From Thermoprotei archaeon (GTDB taxonomy: Archaea; Thermoproteota; Thermoprotei_A; Sulfolobales; WANQ01): a stretch of 12,824 nt of DNA. Under the pieces are notes generated by a model. That model did not search any database. It was not told where the DNA came from and worked only from the letters and a program-made list of their open reading frames with translations. The translations under genes and the position numbers were made by a program. Shown piece after piece: positions 1 to 7,055 of the stretch. Where the stretch lies: NCBI GenBank assembly GCA_027038805.1, contig JALWGO010000122.1:1-12824 (forward strand). Reading direction: 5' to 3'. The number at the start of each line of letters is the position of its first letter. The stretch's first letter is position 1.

Positions 1-295
1 AAGCAAGGAGACTCTAGAACCCGTATTGGATAAACTCAGTATAAAGGGTATAGTAGACGAGGTATTAACGAGGGAAGAAGCTCATTCAAGACTAAGCCAG
101 CTCAAGCTACTCGTAGAAAAATATGGTGGAGAAAACATATTATTTATAGGCGATACAATTACAGATAGAGAAGCCAGCAAGACACTTGGAGTAGAATTCA
201 TTAAGGCAACATGTGCTAGAGAACACCCTAATTCTATAGGTAGAATCCTGGAAAGACTATTAGGAGGCAGTGGAGCCAATGGTCAAGGAAGCTAG
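1..295 (+). CDS. HAD-superfamily hydrolase, C-terminal part (5' end cut by window edge)
   Basis: The reading frame is open from base 2, so this is the last ~98 residues of a gene that starts upstream. An internal TTG at 26 exists but is not a convincing start. The fragment carries the late HAD signature: a predicted helix-rich stretch, then hydrophobic residues followed by IGDTITD (about 126-166 in DNA), which is motif IV (GD-x3-D, Mg2+ binding), and then the usual 'A...G' turn. The nucleophile motif I lies outside the window. HAD enzymes of this size are typically cytosolic phosphatases of the phosphoglycolate-phosphatase type, but the substrate cannot be told from this end. The stop overlaps the start of the DNA glycosylase by 17 bases if that gene begins at 279, suggesting co-transcription. 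Confident on superfamily, not on substrate. Confidence 0.75.
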   Translation, partial: SKETLEPVLDKLSIKGIVDEVLTREEAHSRLSQLKLLVEKYGGENILFIGDTITDREASKTLGVEFIKATCAREHPNSIGRILERLLGGSGANGQGS

Positions 296-1235
296 GCTAT
301 ATGAGACCTTTGAGCTAGAAGTAAGCGTGGAACCATACAACTTCAAACTAACGGCTCAGACATATAATTTCTCGTGGTGGTATAATGGAAGCTCACTAAT
401 AATACCATTAGACAACGTATTAGTAAAGGTAGATGAATCCGATAAGGAGAATACATTGGTGGCAGAGATATATTCTCACGGCAACGTAGAGTACGATCTA
501 GACGTCATAGTTGAAGAAACGGCATGGATACTAGGATTACATGAAAACCTATCTGAATTCTACGATAAGGCTAGCAAAGACTCCCTCCTGGGTAAAGCGG
601 CAGAGAAACTTAGAGGATATCATGTGAGAGCAACAAGTCTATGGAATGCTCTACTAATAGGAGTATGCCAGCAAAACGCTAGTTTTAGGCAGGGATGGAG
701 GATGCTCTACGAAATCTACCGTAGACTAGGCCAATACGTAGTGATACCGGGCTATGGTGAAACACTAATACCTCCACAGCCAAAAACCATAGTAGAAAAG
801 GGAATAGGACCCCTAATAGAGGCGAGAACGGGTTACCGTGCACAAACCATTTATAGAATAGCAAGATTCCTCGAAGAAACCCCTAATCTACCCCGAGAAC
901 CATGGAAATTAAAGCAGTTTCTCCTCGAAGTAAAGGGTGTTGGTGAATACACTGTAAGGCTAAGCCTAGTATTATCTAAGAGATACTATGAGGAACCACC
1001 AATAGACCGTTGGCTCAAAGAGATAATAATACAAGTATACGGTGTAGATGAGAGTAATGTAGAAGATTATTATCGTAGAATATGGGGTAAGTGGGCTGGA
1101 CTAGCAGCGTTACTCACAACTATAGCATTAGATGCAGAGACATTGAGGAAAGCGTTAGCTAGGATCATGGAGGGTAGAACAGTACCCGAAGAAAAAGATA
1201 AGCCTACCCCCCTAACGCTCTGGAAATACTTCTAA
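279..1235 (+). CDS. HhH-GPD DNA glycosylase (AlkA/OGG-like base excision repair enzyme)
   Basis: A 318-residue protein predicted to remove damaged bases from DNA. The N-terminal ~85 residues look like the mixed alpha/beta domain that precedes the glycosylase domain in AlkA and OGG1. The all-helical part follows, with a CQQN segment. Near residue 215 comes the helix-hairpin-helix VKGVGEYTVRLSL, then PPIDRW, whose Asp (residue 243) is the expected catalytic aspartate. The Lys that bifunctional OGG1 carries just after the GVG turn is replaced here by Tyr, which suggests a monofunctional AlkA-type enzyme. No Cys cluster for an iron-sulfur centre is visible. A GTG at 270 is in frame, but GGAGG at 263-267 lies only 2 bases before it and 11 before the ATG at 279, so 279 is preferred. 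It overlaps the HAD gene. Damage specificity (alkylated base or 8-oxoguanine) is not resolved. Confidence 0.85.
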   Translation: MVKEARLYETFELEVSVEPYNFKLTAQTYNFSWWYNGSSLIIPLDNVLVKVDESDKENTLVAEIYSHGNVEYDLDVIVEETAWILGLHENLSEFYDKASKDSLLGKAAEKLRGYHVRATSLWNALLIGVCQQNASFRQGWRMLYEIYRRLGQYVVIPGYGETLIPPQPKTIVEKGIGPLIEARTGYRAQTIYRIARFLEETPNLPREPWKLKQFLLEVKGVGEYTVRLSLVLSKRYYEEPPIDRWLKEIIIQVYGVDESNVEDYYRRIWGKWAGLAALLTTIALDAETLRKALARIMEGRTVPEEKDKPTPLTLWKYF

Positions 1236-1281
1236 CCAATAAATAGGTTTGAAAGACAATATCTTATAGAGGTACTAGGCC

Positions 1282-2076
1282 GTGGACTTGGGCTTAAAAG
1301 GTAGGCTCGCACTTGTAACGGCTTCTAGCCGTGGACTAGGCTATGCGAGTGCACGGGCACTAGCCTTAGAGGGCGCTGACATAATATTGTCCTCACGTAA
1401 TCTATCTAGGCTTAGAGAAGCATATGAAAAGCTTAGAAGAGAGGCTCCAAACGTTAACGTATACTATCATATAGTAGACCTTACCTCAAGGGAGAGTATA
1501 GACGAGCTATTCAACTGGATTGAAAAAGAACTAGGTAGACTAGACATCCTAGTATACAGTACTGGTGGGCCGAAACCAGGAAAATTCATGGAAATGGAAT
1601 GGGATGACTGGATCCAAGCCTCCAAGCTACTCGCACTAAGCGCTATATGGGTTGCTAGGAGAGCAGCAAAGCTAATGATCCCCAGGAAATGGGGGAGAAT
1701 AATATACATAGCATCGGTAACGATAAGAGAACCCTGGCCCGATCTAGCCCTAAGCAATATCATGAGGCTACCAGTAGCTGGAATAGTACGAATGCTAGCT
1801 AAAGAACTAGGAGGCTATGGGATAACAGTAAACGGGGTTCTACCAAGCATAATATTAACTGATAGAGTATTAGAGATAGCTAAGCGTAGAGCAGAAAAAC
1901 AAGGTAAAACAGTAGAGAAAGTATTAGAGGAAATGGCTGAGAAAATACCGTTAAAGAGACTGGGTAGACCCGAAGAGCTTGGATGGACCATAGCCTTCCT
2001 GGCATCAGAGAAGGCCGGGTTCATAAATGGTGCAATGATACCAGTAGATGGAGGATTCCTAAACAGCATATTATAG
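1282..2076 (+). CDS. SDR-family oxidoreductase, 3-oxoacyl-reductase-like, with altered active site
   Basis: A 264-residue short-chain dehydrogenase with a complete Rossmann core. The nucleotide-binding loop is TASSRGLG (residues 13-20) instead of TGxxxGxG. DLT (66-68), STGG (93-96, replacing NNAG), the catalytic-type Ser145 in IYIASV, VNGVLP (183-188) and the C-terminal PVDGG (254-258) follow in normal order and spacing. The YxxxK pair is absent: the aligned positions read S158-N-I-M-R162. This pattern fits the known 'BKR-like SDR-like' subgroup (Aeropyrum APE0912 is an example), which departs from the consensus catalytic tetrad. Its substrate is unknown, and a 3-oxoacyl-ACP reductase name would overstate the case. 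The GTG start has GAGGT at 1269-1273, 8 bases upstream. It follows the glycosylase by 46 bases; an A/T-rich stretch near 1237-1245 could be its own TATA box. Confidence 0.88.
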   Translation: MDLGLKGRLALVTASSRGLGYASARALALEGADIILSSRNLSRLREAYEKLRREAPNVNVYYHIVDLTSRESIDELFNWIEKELGRLDILVYSTGGPKPGKFMEMEWDDWIQASKLLALSAIWVARRAAKLMIPRKWGRIIYIASVTIREPWPDLALSNIMRLPVAGIVRMLAKELGGYGITVNGVLPSIILTDRVLEIAKRRAEKQGKTVEKVLEEMAEKIPLKRLGRPEELGWTIAFLASEKAGFINGAMIPVDGGFLNSIL

Positions 2077-2113
2077 AGAGTAAGACTAAGGTAGGATATT
2101 CAATCCAGACTCT

Positions 2114-3250
2114 TTAAGCGGCCCCCATTTGCTGGGGTATATGGTATTTTACCATCATTCGCTCCATGCTCTCTAGACTCCACCACCTCTCTTCTTGATC
2201 GAAGGCTAGGAAGGGTATTGTCCAAGACTTAGCGGATAATCTGTTGGCTATGAAGATCCTAGTGTTCTCGAAGACGTCCTCTATGTTCCTGAGGAATAAG
2301 GTGAACTCGCTGATATCTCTATTGGGTAGTATTAGTAGGTGTAATGCCATCCTACTATTCCTCGATATAAGGCTTCCACGATGCATGAAGGTTTCGGAGA
2401 AGGCTCTAGCAAGAGCATAGTTTATCTTAGGGGAACCCTCCGTTACCAGTACTACAAGCATAGACGAGTTTGCTGGGAAAGGCGAGTAGGCGAAAGTTGC
2501 CCCCTGTATTAGGCCCTGGCCTATCACGTGGGAGTGATAATGTTTTCTAACGCTTCTAGTAGCAACATTTCTCCCTAGAGCTACGCTTAAATTGAATGCT
2601 ATATCGCTTAGGTTTAGGAGAGCATTTTTCTCAAGCTCCTTAACTATCAATAGGTCTAGCCAGTCAAGTATCTTGGCAGTCCTTAGTTCCGGTAAGACTA
2701 TTGACTCTATGTAGCCTCTAAACCTCTCTTCTACTAGGTGGAAATCGTTGATGGGCTCGTTTAGAGTGAAGTTAAAGTATTTCTTATACTTTGGCCTAGG
2801 ATAAACTGTTATCTCCGTTACAAAGTAGAACTCTGGGTCAAGTAAGTAGACCATTTCATCTGCTTCTATTCCAGCTGCTATGGGAGTGTATATGATGTAG
2901 AATGCACCCAGTGAGGGTGATATTGTCTCAAAGTATGATTTTAAGAGGTAATTGTACTCGTAGCCCTCCCATCCCGTGTTCCTACTGAATACTACGGTTT
3001 TTAAGAGACCCATACGGTAGTGGTCTATCTTACACACTATTCTTAAGCCATGGTTCTTCATCATTGCTAGCTTCTTCTTAATCTTGTCTATGGACTCATT
3101 TAGTGCTCTAGCAATTACGCTAGGCCTAAACCCCATTTTTATCTCGTTGACAACGTCTATTATCTCCATTATATCGGGTTTAAGGTACCTCCTAAAGGTC
3201 TCTGATTGTCGCTCTATATCCTCTTCTCTGTGGACAACTATACTCGTCAC
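2114..3250 (-). CDS. Uncharacterised protein with two predicted winged-helix/HTH regions (possible transcription regulator)
   Basis: Not recognised as a named family. The protein (378 residues from the preferred GTG) seems to have two similar halves. Each starts with a helix-turn-helix-like segment: roughly residues 26-72, with the pattern PSVIARALNESIDKIKKKL, and residues 196-250, with LSDIAFNLSVALGR and then a positively charged wing candidate RSVRKHYHSH. Each is followed by a mixed alpha/beta region of about 120 residues that could bind a ligand or a partner. No signal peptide or membrane helix is seen, so it should be cytosolic. This layout suggests a DNA-binding regulator, but that rests on pattern only. 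An upstream GTG at 3262 is in frame; AAGGTGAT at 3258-3265, seven bases before the GTG at 3250, favours 3250. It converges on the SDR gene with a 37-base gap. The last codons hold CCCC-N7-GGGG, a short GC hairpin. Confidence 0.7.
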   Translation of the reverse strand: MTSIVVHREEDIERQSETFRRYLKPDIMEIIDVVNEIKMGFRPSVIARALNESIDKIKKKLAMMKNHGLRIVCKIDHYRMGLLKTVVFSRNTGWEGYEYNYLLKSYFETISPSLGAFYIIYTPIAAGIEADEMVYLLDPEFYFVTEITVYPRPKYKKYFNFTLNEPINDFHLVEERFRGYIESIVLPELRTAKILDWLDLLIVKELEKNALLNLSDIAFNLSVALGRNVATRSVRKHYHSHVIGQGLIQGATFAYSPFPANSSMLVVLVTEGSPKINYALARAFSETFMHRGSLISRNSRMALHLLILPNRDISEFTLFLRNIEDVFENTRIFIANRLSAKSWTIPFLAFDQEERWWSLESMERMMVKYHIPQQMGAA

Positions 3251-3257
3251 TACCTTT

Positions 3258-3265
3258 ATCACCTT
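3258..3265 (-). promoter_or_regulatory. Shine-Dalgarno site deciding the start of the HTH protein
   Basis: AAGGTGAT on the minus strand matches the archaeal anti-Shine-Dalgarno complement (AGGTGAT) and lies 7 bases before the GTG at 3250. The competing GTG at 3262 lies inside this site, so it would need leaderless translation. Confidence 0.5.
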
Positions 3266-3289
3266 AGATTTTAAAAGAGTGTAACGACT

Positions 3290-3301
3290 ATTAAAATAAA
3301 A
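3290..3301 (-). promoter_or_regulatory. TATA-like box for the HTH protein
   Basis: The minus strand reads TTTTATTTTAAT. Its centre is about 26 bases upstream of position 3269, which would give a short leader just long enough to include the Shine-Dalgarno site at 3258-3265. The A/T-rich surroundings make chance matches common, so this is tentative. Confidence 0.35.
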
Positions 3302-3393
3302 GTTTCTTTGATTTTCTCGATTATTGGATCAGTTTGTAAAATATATCTAATGAGAATAAGTTTATTTGTATAAAACTAAAACAGCTTGAACCC

Positions 3394-3558
3394 CTATACA
3401 GTTGCATCTTCATCTATTTCCTCAGTATAGAAGACACTCCTATAGCCACGACGGTTGCCGAGTTTATCGTTCTCTTTAATCTTCTTTTTCTCTGCTTTTC
3501 TCAAACCTGTTACTCCAAAATTTAGAGAATATCCTAGCTTATTTATTATTTTCTTCAA
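3394..3558 (-). CDS. Possible small basic protein (54 codons), hypothetical
   Basis: An uninterrupted minus-strand frame runs from a TTG at 3558 to a TAG at 3394-3396, inside the 360-base gap between the HTH gene and the thermonuclease-like gene. The product would be 54 residues with a strongly basic middle (KAEKKKIK then NRRGYR) and an acidic tail (EEIDED). It has no membrane helix, Cys or recognised domain. Codon choice (AGG, AGA, ATA, CTA, GTA) looks like the neighbours. Against it: the start is TTG with no Shine-Dalgarno, a stop sits directly in front of it, and a frame this short can occur by chance in A/T-rich DNA. It is followed by T-rich sequence on its own strand. If real, it would be divergent from the gene at 3623 and share its promoter region. 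Confidence 0.35.
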   Translation of the reverse strand: MKKIINKLGYSLNFGVTGLRKAEKKKIKENDKLGNRRGYRSVFYTEEIDEDATV

Positions 3559-3574
3559 CTATGTAGACAATATA

Positions 3575-3583
3575 CTTATATTA
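3575..3583 (+). promoter_or_regulatory. TATA-like box for the thermonuclease-like gene
   Basis: CTTATATTA is centred about 44 bases before the ATG at 3623. A transcript starting 25-27 bases downstream (about 3605) would just include GAGGGA at 3611-3616, which lies 6 bases before that ATG. Confidence 0.45.
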
Positions 3584-3622
3584 TTTGTATACAACTCCTA
3601 AGATGTATATGAGGGAGCTGGT

Positions 3623-4627
3623 ATGCGGGTAAGATCAGTTATTATTTTATCTATGATGCTTACCCTAGTATTGCTTACTGTAGCTGTAGCTCAAGGTATT
3701 GTGACAGTAGTTTATCCCGATGGAACCACGAAGACTATACCCAAGACCCCCTATATTGAGACGAGTACTCTATATGTTGGAAAATTCGCAATGAAGGGAA
3801 AAGTGGTAGGGATTGCAGGGCCTAATATAATACATGTGAAGGGGGTAGGCTACGTCAAACTTGCGGACATCCTAGTACCCTCTGAGAAGGCAAGCCAAGC
3901 AGAAGAATACTTAGCCAAACTCTTAGATAACAAGACGGTATACCTTGACATAGATGACAAGAACATTATAGACCAGTCGGGGAGAATATCCGCTATAGTA
4001 TACTTGCCAATAGACAATACCACAGTATTAAACGTGAACTTCGACCTCGTATTAAAGGGATATGCATATATATTCAATGAAGCAAACGAGTTCAATCCAT
4101 CTAAGTGGACATTGAAGGAAAAACTCACAGTACAGGCAACGACCACTACGACTACCGCAACCACAGCAGCCCCGACAGAAACTACAACGATAACAGTTAC
4201 ATCAGTAATACCATTACCTAATGTAAACCAGACACCGCCATCAGAAAACGAGACGCCAGTAAACCAGACACCACCTCCACCTCCGCCTACAAGCGGGGGC
4301 GGTATAGTTATAATAGAACAACCCGGAGACACTAATCTCCCTCCACCACCCCCTGCGGCAACCTCGCCACCAGTAGGTGGTGGCAGCACCATCTATACGA
4401 CTATTCATTCATCTTGTGCTCCAGCTAAAACGGTTACGACAACGGTTACAATAACATATAAGGTTACAACAACTATTCAGAGATACCTAACATTCACGCT
4501 AACAACAGAAGGGCAACTACCCTTCCATGCCACTCCTCTAGGCGTCTCTCTCATAGCAACGTTGTCAGCACTTTTAGGAAGCTTTATAACAATAGCATTA
4601 CTTAGAAAGTATATTTCAGCAAGTTGA
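3623..4627 (+). CDS. Secreted, membrane-anchored protein with a thermonuclease (SNase)-like OB domain and Thr/Pro stalk
   Basis: A 334-residue surface protein. Residues 1-23 form a signal peptide (basic start, hydrophobic core, AVAQ at the end). Residues about 57-150 resemble the staphylococcal-nuclease OB fold: GKVVGI..., VGYVKLADI, AEEYLAKLLDNKTVYL, then DQSGRISAIVYL and a final LVLKGYAYI, in the family's order. Of the three catalytic residues of the classical nuclease, Arg121 (the R87 equivalent) is present. The R35 position looks like Lys79, and E43 is only approximately matched by Glu88. Residues 171-305 are a low-complexity Thr/Pro/Gly stalk with several N-glycosylation sequons and polyproline runs. 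A membrane helix spans about 307-327, followed by RKY. The family predicts extracellular nucleic-acid cleavage, but the altered residues make that uncertain; a binding role is possible. The next gene, 70 bases downstream, has the same C-terminal anchoring plan. Confidence 0.75.
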   Translation: MRVRSVIILSMMLTLVLLTVAVAQGIVTVVYPDGTTKTIPKTPYIETSTLYVGKFAMKGKVVGIAGPNIIHVKGVGYVKLADILVPSEKASQAEEYLAKLLDNKTVYLDIDDKNIIDQSGRISAIVYLPIDNTTVLNVNFDLVLKGYAYIFNEANEFNPSKWTLKEKLTVQATTTTTTATTAAPTETTTITVTSVIPLPNVNQTPPSENETPVNQTPPPPPPTSGGGIVIIEQPGDTNLPPPPPAATSPPVGGGSTIYTTIHSSCAPAKTVTTTVTITYKVTTTIQRYLTFTLTTEGQLPFHATPLGVSLIATLSALLGSFITIALLRKYISAS

Positions 4628-4697
4628 TTTCTCCACTACTACATCTTTTACCATGCTTCTAGGGTTATTTTAGAGAGGTTGAAAGGTGGAGTAAGCG

Positions 4698-5996
4698 GTG
4701 ATCACGAGAACAGTGTTGGCTCTAGCTATACTTGCTATAATATTGCTTCTTCCATCATATCACGTATTCCTACAAGTTAATGGGAATAGTGGATGGGGTA
4801 TGGAGGAGTTTAGGTATAGGGCTGAGATAAGGGTTTCAACATCTGGGTTAAACTATAGTGTAGAAGGATTGCTAGTACCATTGCATATTGATAGTAGTCT
4901 AATAGACTTTTCCAAGACTTCTCCCTCAGGAGACGATATAGTGGTAGCAAGTATTAATGGAAGGGTTCTTCCCTACTATGTTGAATACTGGAATGTCAGT
5001 GAGAAGAAGGGCTTGATATGGGTAAGGCTTCCAGAATATAATGGCTCTACGAGGCTCTACTTATACTATGGCTTAATGGAGGGCTATAATACTAGTATCC
5101 CAGCTGAATCACCTTGGAAAGACTATTTCCTTGCAATGCTGTTTAATGAACAAGAAATATTCTATAAAGAGAACAAGCCATATATTCGCGGTGATGCACC
5201 TGGAAGACATGTAGCCAGGATAATAGGCCCGGGATACAAGATAGTACCTTCTCCAACTGGTCAAGCTATATACTTGGACGGTAAAAATGCTTGGATCATG
5301 TTATCAAATATCACTTTTGCAAACTGGTCATCTATAACAATAGAAGCACTCCTACACCTATATAGAGAACAAAAGGTCTACGGCGTTCACAGAGATCTAA
5401 CCTATGGGAACTACTTAATGCCACCATATGCCTCGATATACATGTTATACGGTAAAAACAAGACGAACCCTAACATAACATTATATTTCAATACGTGGAA
5501 ACCAGGCTTTGGGAAACGGGAATACAAGGTAAATCTAACACCGTATAAGGGAAAATGGATTTACCTCGTATTAATCTATGACAACGTTACGAGAGAGTAC
5601 AATGTATATGTTAATGGTAAGAGAATATATAGGAAGCATATCCCGTCAGCAGAGAAAACAGTTCTTGACATCTATCCACGTGAATGGGGACCCTATGGTT
5701 CAAGATATAGGGTTTTAGGGATAGGTGCAAGTAATCTAGGATTTGAGAGAACAAGAGTAGCCTATGACTTTATAAGAATATTAAAGAATAATGTATTGAG
5801 CATAGAATGGATTAGAGCAGAATATAATGCAATAGCGAATACGAGTTTAAGGCTAATAGGCGTTGAGGAAAACAAGGAAACAATGATCTTTGCAAGCTTT
5901 AGTATTCCTAAAACACTGGTCTTCGGGATAACGTTAGTTATCATCGTGTCAATAGTATACATGGTTTACAAGAGACTTGAAGCTAGGAGGAAGTGA
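4698..5996 (+). CDS. Secreted, membrane-anchored DUF2341 and LamG-like (concanavalin-A-fold) surface protein
   Basis: A 432-residue protein. A signal peptide or signal anchor covers residues 5-22. Residues about 38-125 match DUF2341: FRYRAEIRV, GDDIV, LPYYVEYWN, a WVRLPEY core, then STRLYLYYG. Residues about 150-375 read like a LamG/concanavalin A-like jelly roll, with IYLDGKNAWIML, GKWIYLVLIYDN and YNVYVNGKRIY. A membrane helix at about 403-423 and the basic tail KRLEARRK anchor it with the domains outside. There are many NxS/T sequons. These paired domains are typical of extracellular glycan- or protein-binding proteins; no catalytic residues are evident. The start is GTG at 4698 with AGGTGGAG (4684-4691) before it. 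It stands 70 bases after the thermonuclease-like gene, probably in the same unit, and ends 3 bases short of the convergent DHH gene. Confidence 0.75.
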   Translation: MITRTVLALAILAIILLLPSYHVFLQVNGNSGWGMEEFRYRAEIRVSTSGLNYSVEGLLVPLHIDSSLIDFSKTSPSGDDIVVASINGRVLPYYVEYWNVSEKKGLIWVRLPEYNGSTRLYLYYGLMEGYNTSIPAESPWKDYFLAMLFNEQEIFYKENKPYIRGDAPGRHVARIIGPGYKIVPSPTGQAIYLDGKNAWIMLSNITFANWSSITIEALLHLYREQKVYGVHRDLTYGNYLMPPYASIYMLYGKNKTNPNITLYFNTWKPGFGKREYKVNLTPYKGKWIYLVLIYDNVTREYNVYVNGKRIYRKHIPSAEKTVLDIYPREWGPYGSRYRVLGIGASNLGFERTRVAYDFIRILKNNVLSIEWIRAEYNAIANTSLRLIGVEENKETMIFASFSIPKTLVFGITLVIIVSIVYMVYKRLEARRK

Positions 5997-5999
5997 AAA

Positions 6000-7007
6000 C
6001 TATATCTTTAAGCTAGCTTCTCTTAGAATCTTAAGTATGCTCTCCAACGGTATTCCAGGTTTTATCCTAATAATTGAGAGGGAGGCATGGCCACCAACAT
6101 CTATAGCTACACCGCGGTCAACGAATACTTCTGCAACCCTATTAGCCCCACCATGCTTGGCTTTAACGATTAATAGATAGGTGTTACCCGGTCCCTCAAC
6201 TAGTACCGCTACTGGCTGCTTTAATATATGGTAGAGTTTCGAGGCTAGAGCAGTAGAGCCCCTTTGCTTCCACTTCTTACGCGCGTCAACGAATTTTATG
6301 TATCCTATAGTTCTAGCCGATACCGCTAATTCTACTGCAACCTCCTTTACCTCTCTATCGGTTTTCTCTGATATCCGTACAGCCTTGTCTATTACCTCCT
6401 TATTTATTACGGGCTGCGGGATTGCTAGCGGAGATGCTAGCCAGTAAACGAATTTCCTCCATAGCTCTGGGTCACGGGTAACAGTTAATGCTTTAGAGAG
6501 ACTTGAGGCAAGCTTTATCATCCCCTTAAGCCCCTGTGGGATCCTCGCACCCTTTTCCATTAATCCAACGGCTTTTACGAAGGCTTCTAAACGGGGTGTC
6601 AACTTGACGTTCAAGCTCTTCGCGATATTATAGGTTAGTATTACTGTTGGCGAATAACCTACTATTAGATCGTTTACTATTTTACCCAGCTTCTTCGAAT
6701 TATATATAGTTGATAAATGATGGTCTACGTAGACTATAGTTGAGCCATGTTTTTCCTTAAACTTTTTGAGCTCTTCGTCAAGCCCCCTTATATATGGGAT
6801 ATCAAGTATGACTAGTACTCTAGGAGGCTTCTCAATATTTGATAATTTTTCCTTTAATCCTCTGGGACCACTGGGCGTTAACTCTACTGGTAGACGCTCT
6901 GCTACTGGATATTTACCCTGTTTTTCCTGGAGATAGTATATTATTGCAGCCGATACTACTCCATCGGCATCCCAGTCTCCTATCACTAACACATAGTCTT
7001 GTGTCAA
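6000..7007 (-). CDS. DHH/DHHA1-family phosphoesterase (archaeal RecJ-like)
   Basis: A 335-residue cytosolic protein with all main motifs. Motif I is GDWDADGVVSA (residues 10-20). The second-motif Asp is D69 in VLVILDIP, VDHH is at 94-97 (the DHH signature), and DVGGHA is at 303-308 (the DHHA1 motif that holds nucleic acid). These acidic and His residues bind two Mn2+ or Mg2+ ions. The family includes RecJ exonucleases, nanoRNases and archaeal GINS-associated RecJ proteins. Unlike the inactivated RecJ-like partner described in Sulfolobus, the DHH triad here is intact, so activity is expected. Its substrate (ssDNA, short RNA or dinucleotide) is not resolved. The start is TTG at 7007; GAGGTT at 7015-7020 on the same strand lies about 7 bases before it. 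It is divergent from the small gene at 7056 (48-base gap). Confidence 0.88.
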   Translation of the reverse strand: MTQDYVLVIGDWDADGVVSAAIIYYLQEKQGKYPVAERLPVELTPSGPRGLKEKLSNIEKPPRVLVILDIPYIRGLDEELKKFKEKHGSTIVYVDHHLSTIYNSKKLGKIVNDLIVGYSPTVILTYNIAKSLNVKLTPRLEAFVKAVGLMEKGARIPQGLKGMIKLASSLSKALTVTRDPELWRKFVYWLASPLAIPQPVINKEVIDKAVRISEKTDREVKEVAVELAVSARTIGYIKFVDARKKWKQRGSTALASKLYHILKQPVAVLVEGPGNTYLLIVKAKHGGANRVAEVFVDRGVAIDVGGHASLSIIRIKPGIPLESILKILREASLKI

Positions 7008-7055
7008 ACCATTTAACCTCGCGTATATTGTTGTTTAACTGGGTGCTCTGCTTAT

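Larger units (their letters stand above)
3263..3622. other. 360-base intergenic region between divergent genes
   Basis: It separates the minus-strand HTH gene from the plus-strand thermonuclease-like gene. It holds the two outward promoters and the possible 54-codon frame at 3394-3558. No tRNA-like cloverleaf, tandem repeat or C/D-box pair was seen in it. Confidence 0.6.

Noticed and set aside
2107..2140. CCCC-N7-GGGG hairpin at the end of the HTH gene as a terminator
   Set aside because: The stem is short, lies in the coding end and is not followed by a T tract on that strand.
4139..4320. Low-complexity ACN-rich stretch as a DNA repeat or mobile element trace
   Set aside because: It is explained by the Thr/Pro stalk coding for a surface protein, with varied codons and no repeat unit boundaries.
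3850..4392. Minus-strand frame rich in Gly and Val opposite the Thr/Pro stalk
   Set aside because: It is the antisense of repetitive ACN/CCN codons, has no ribosome site and no domain, and overlaps a well-supported gene.
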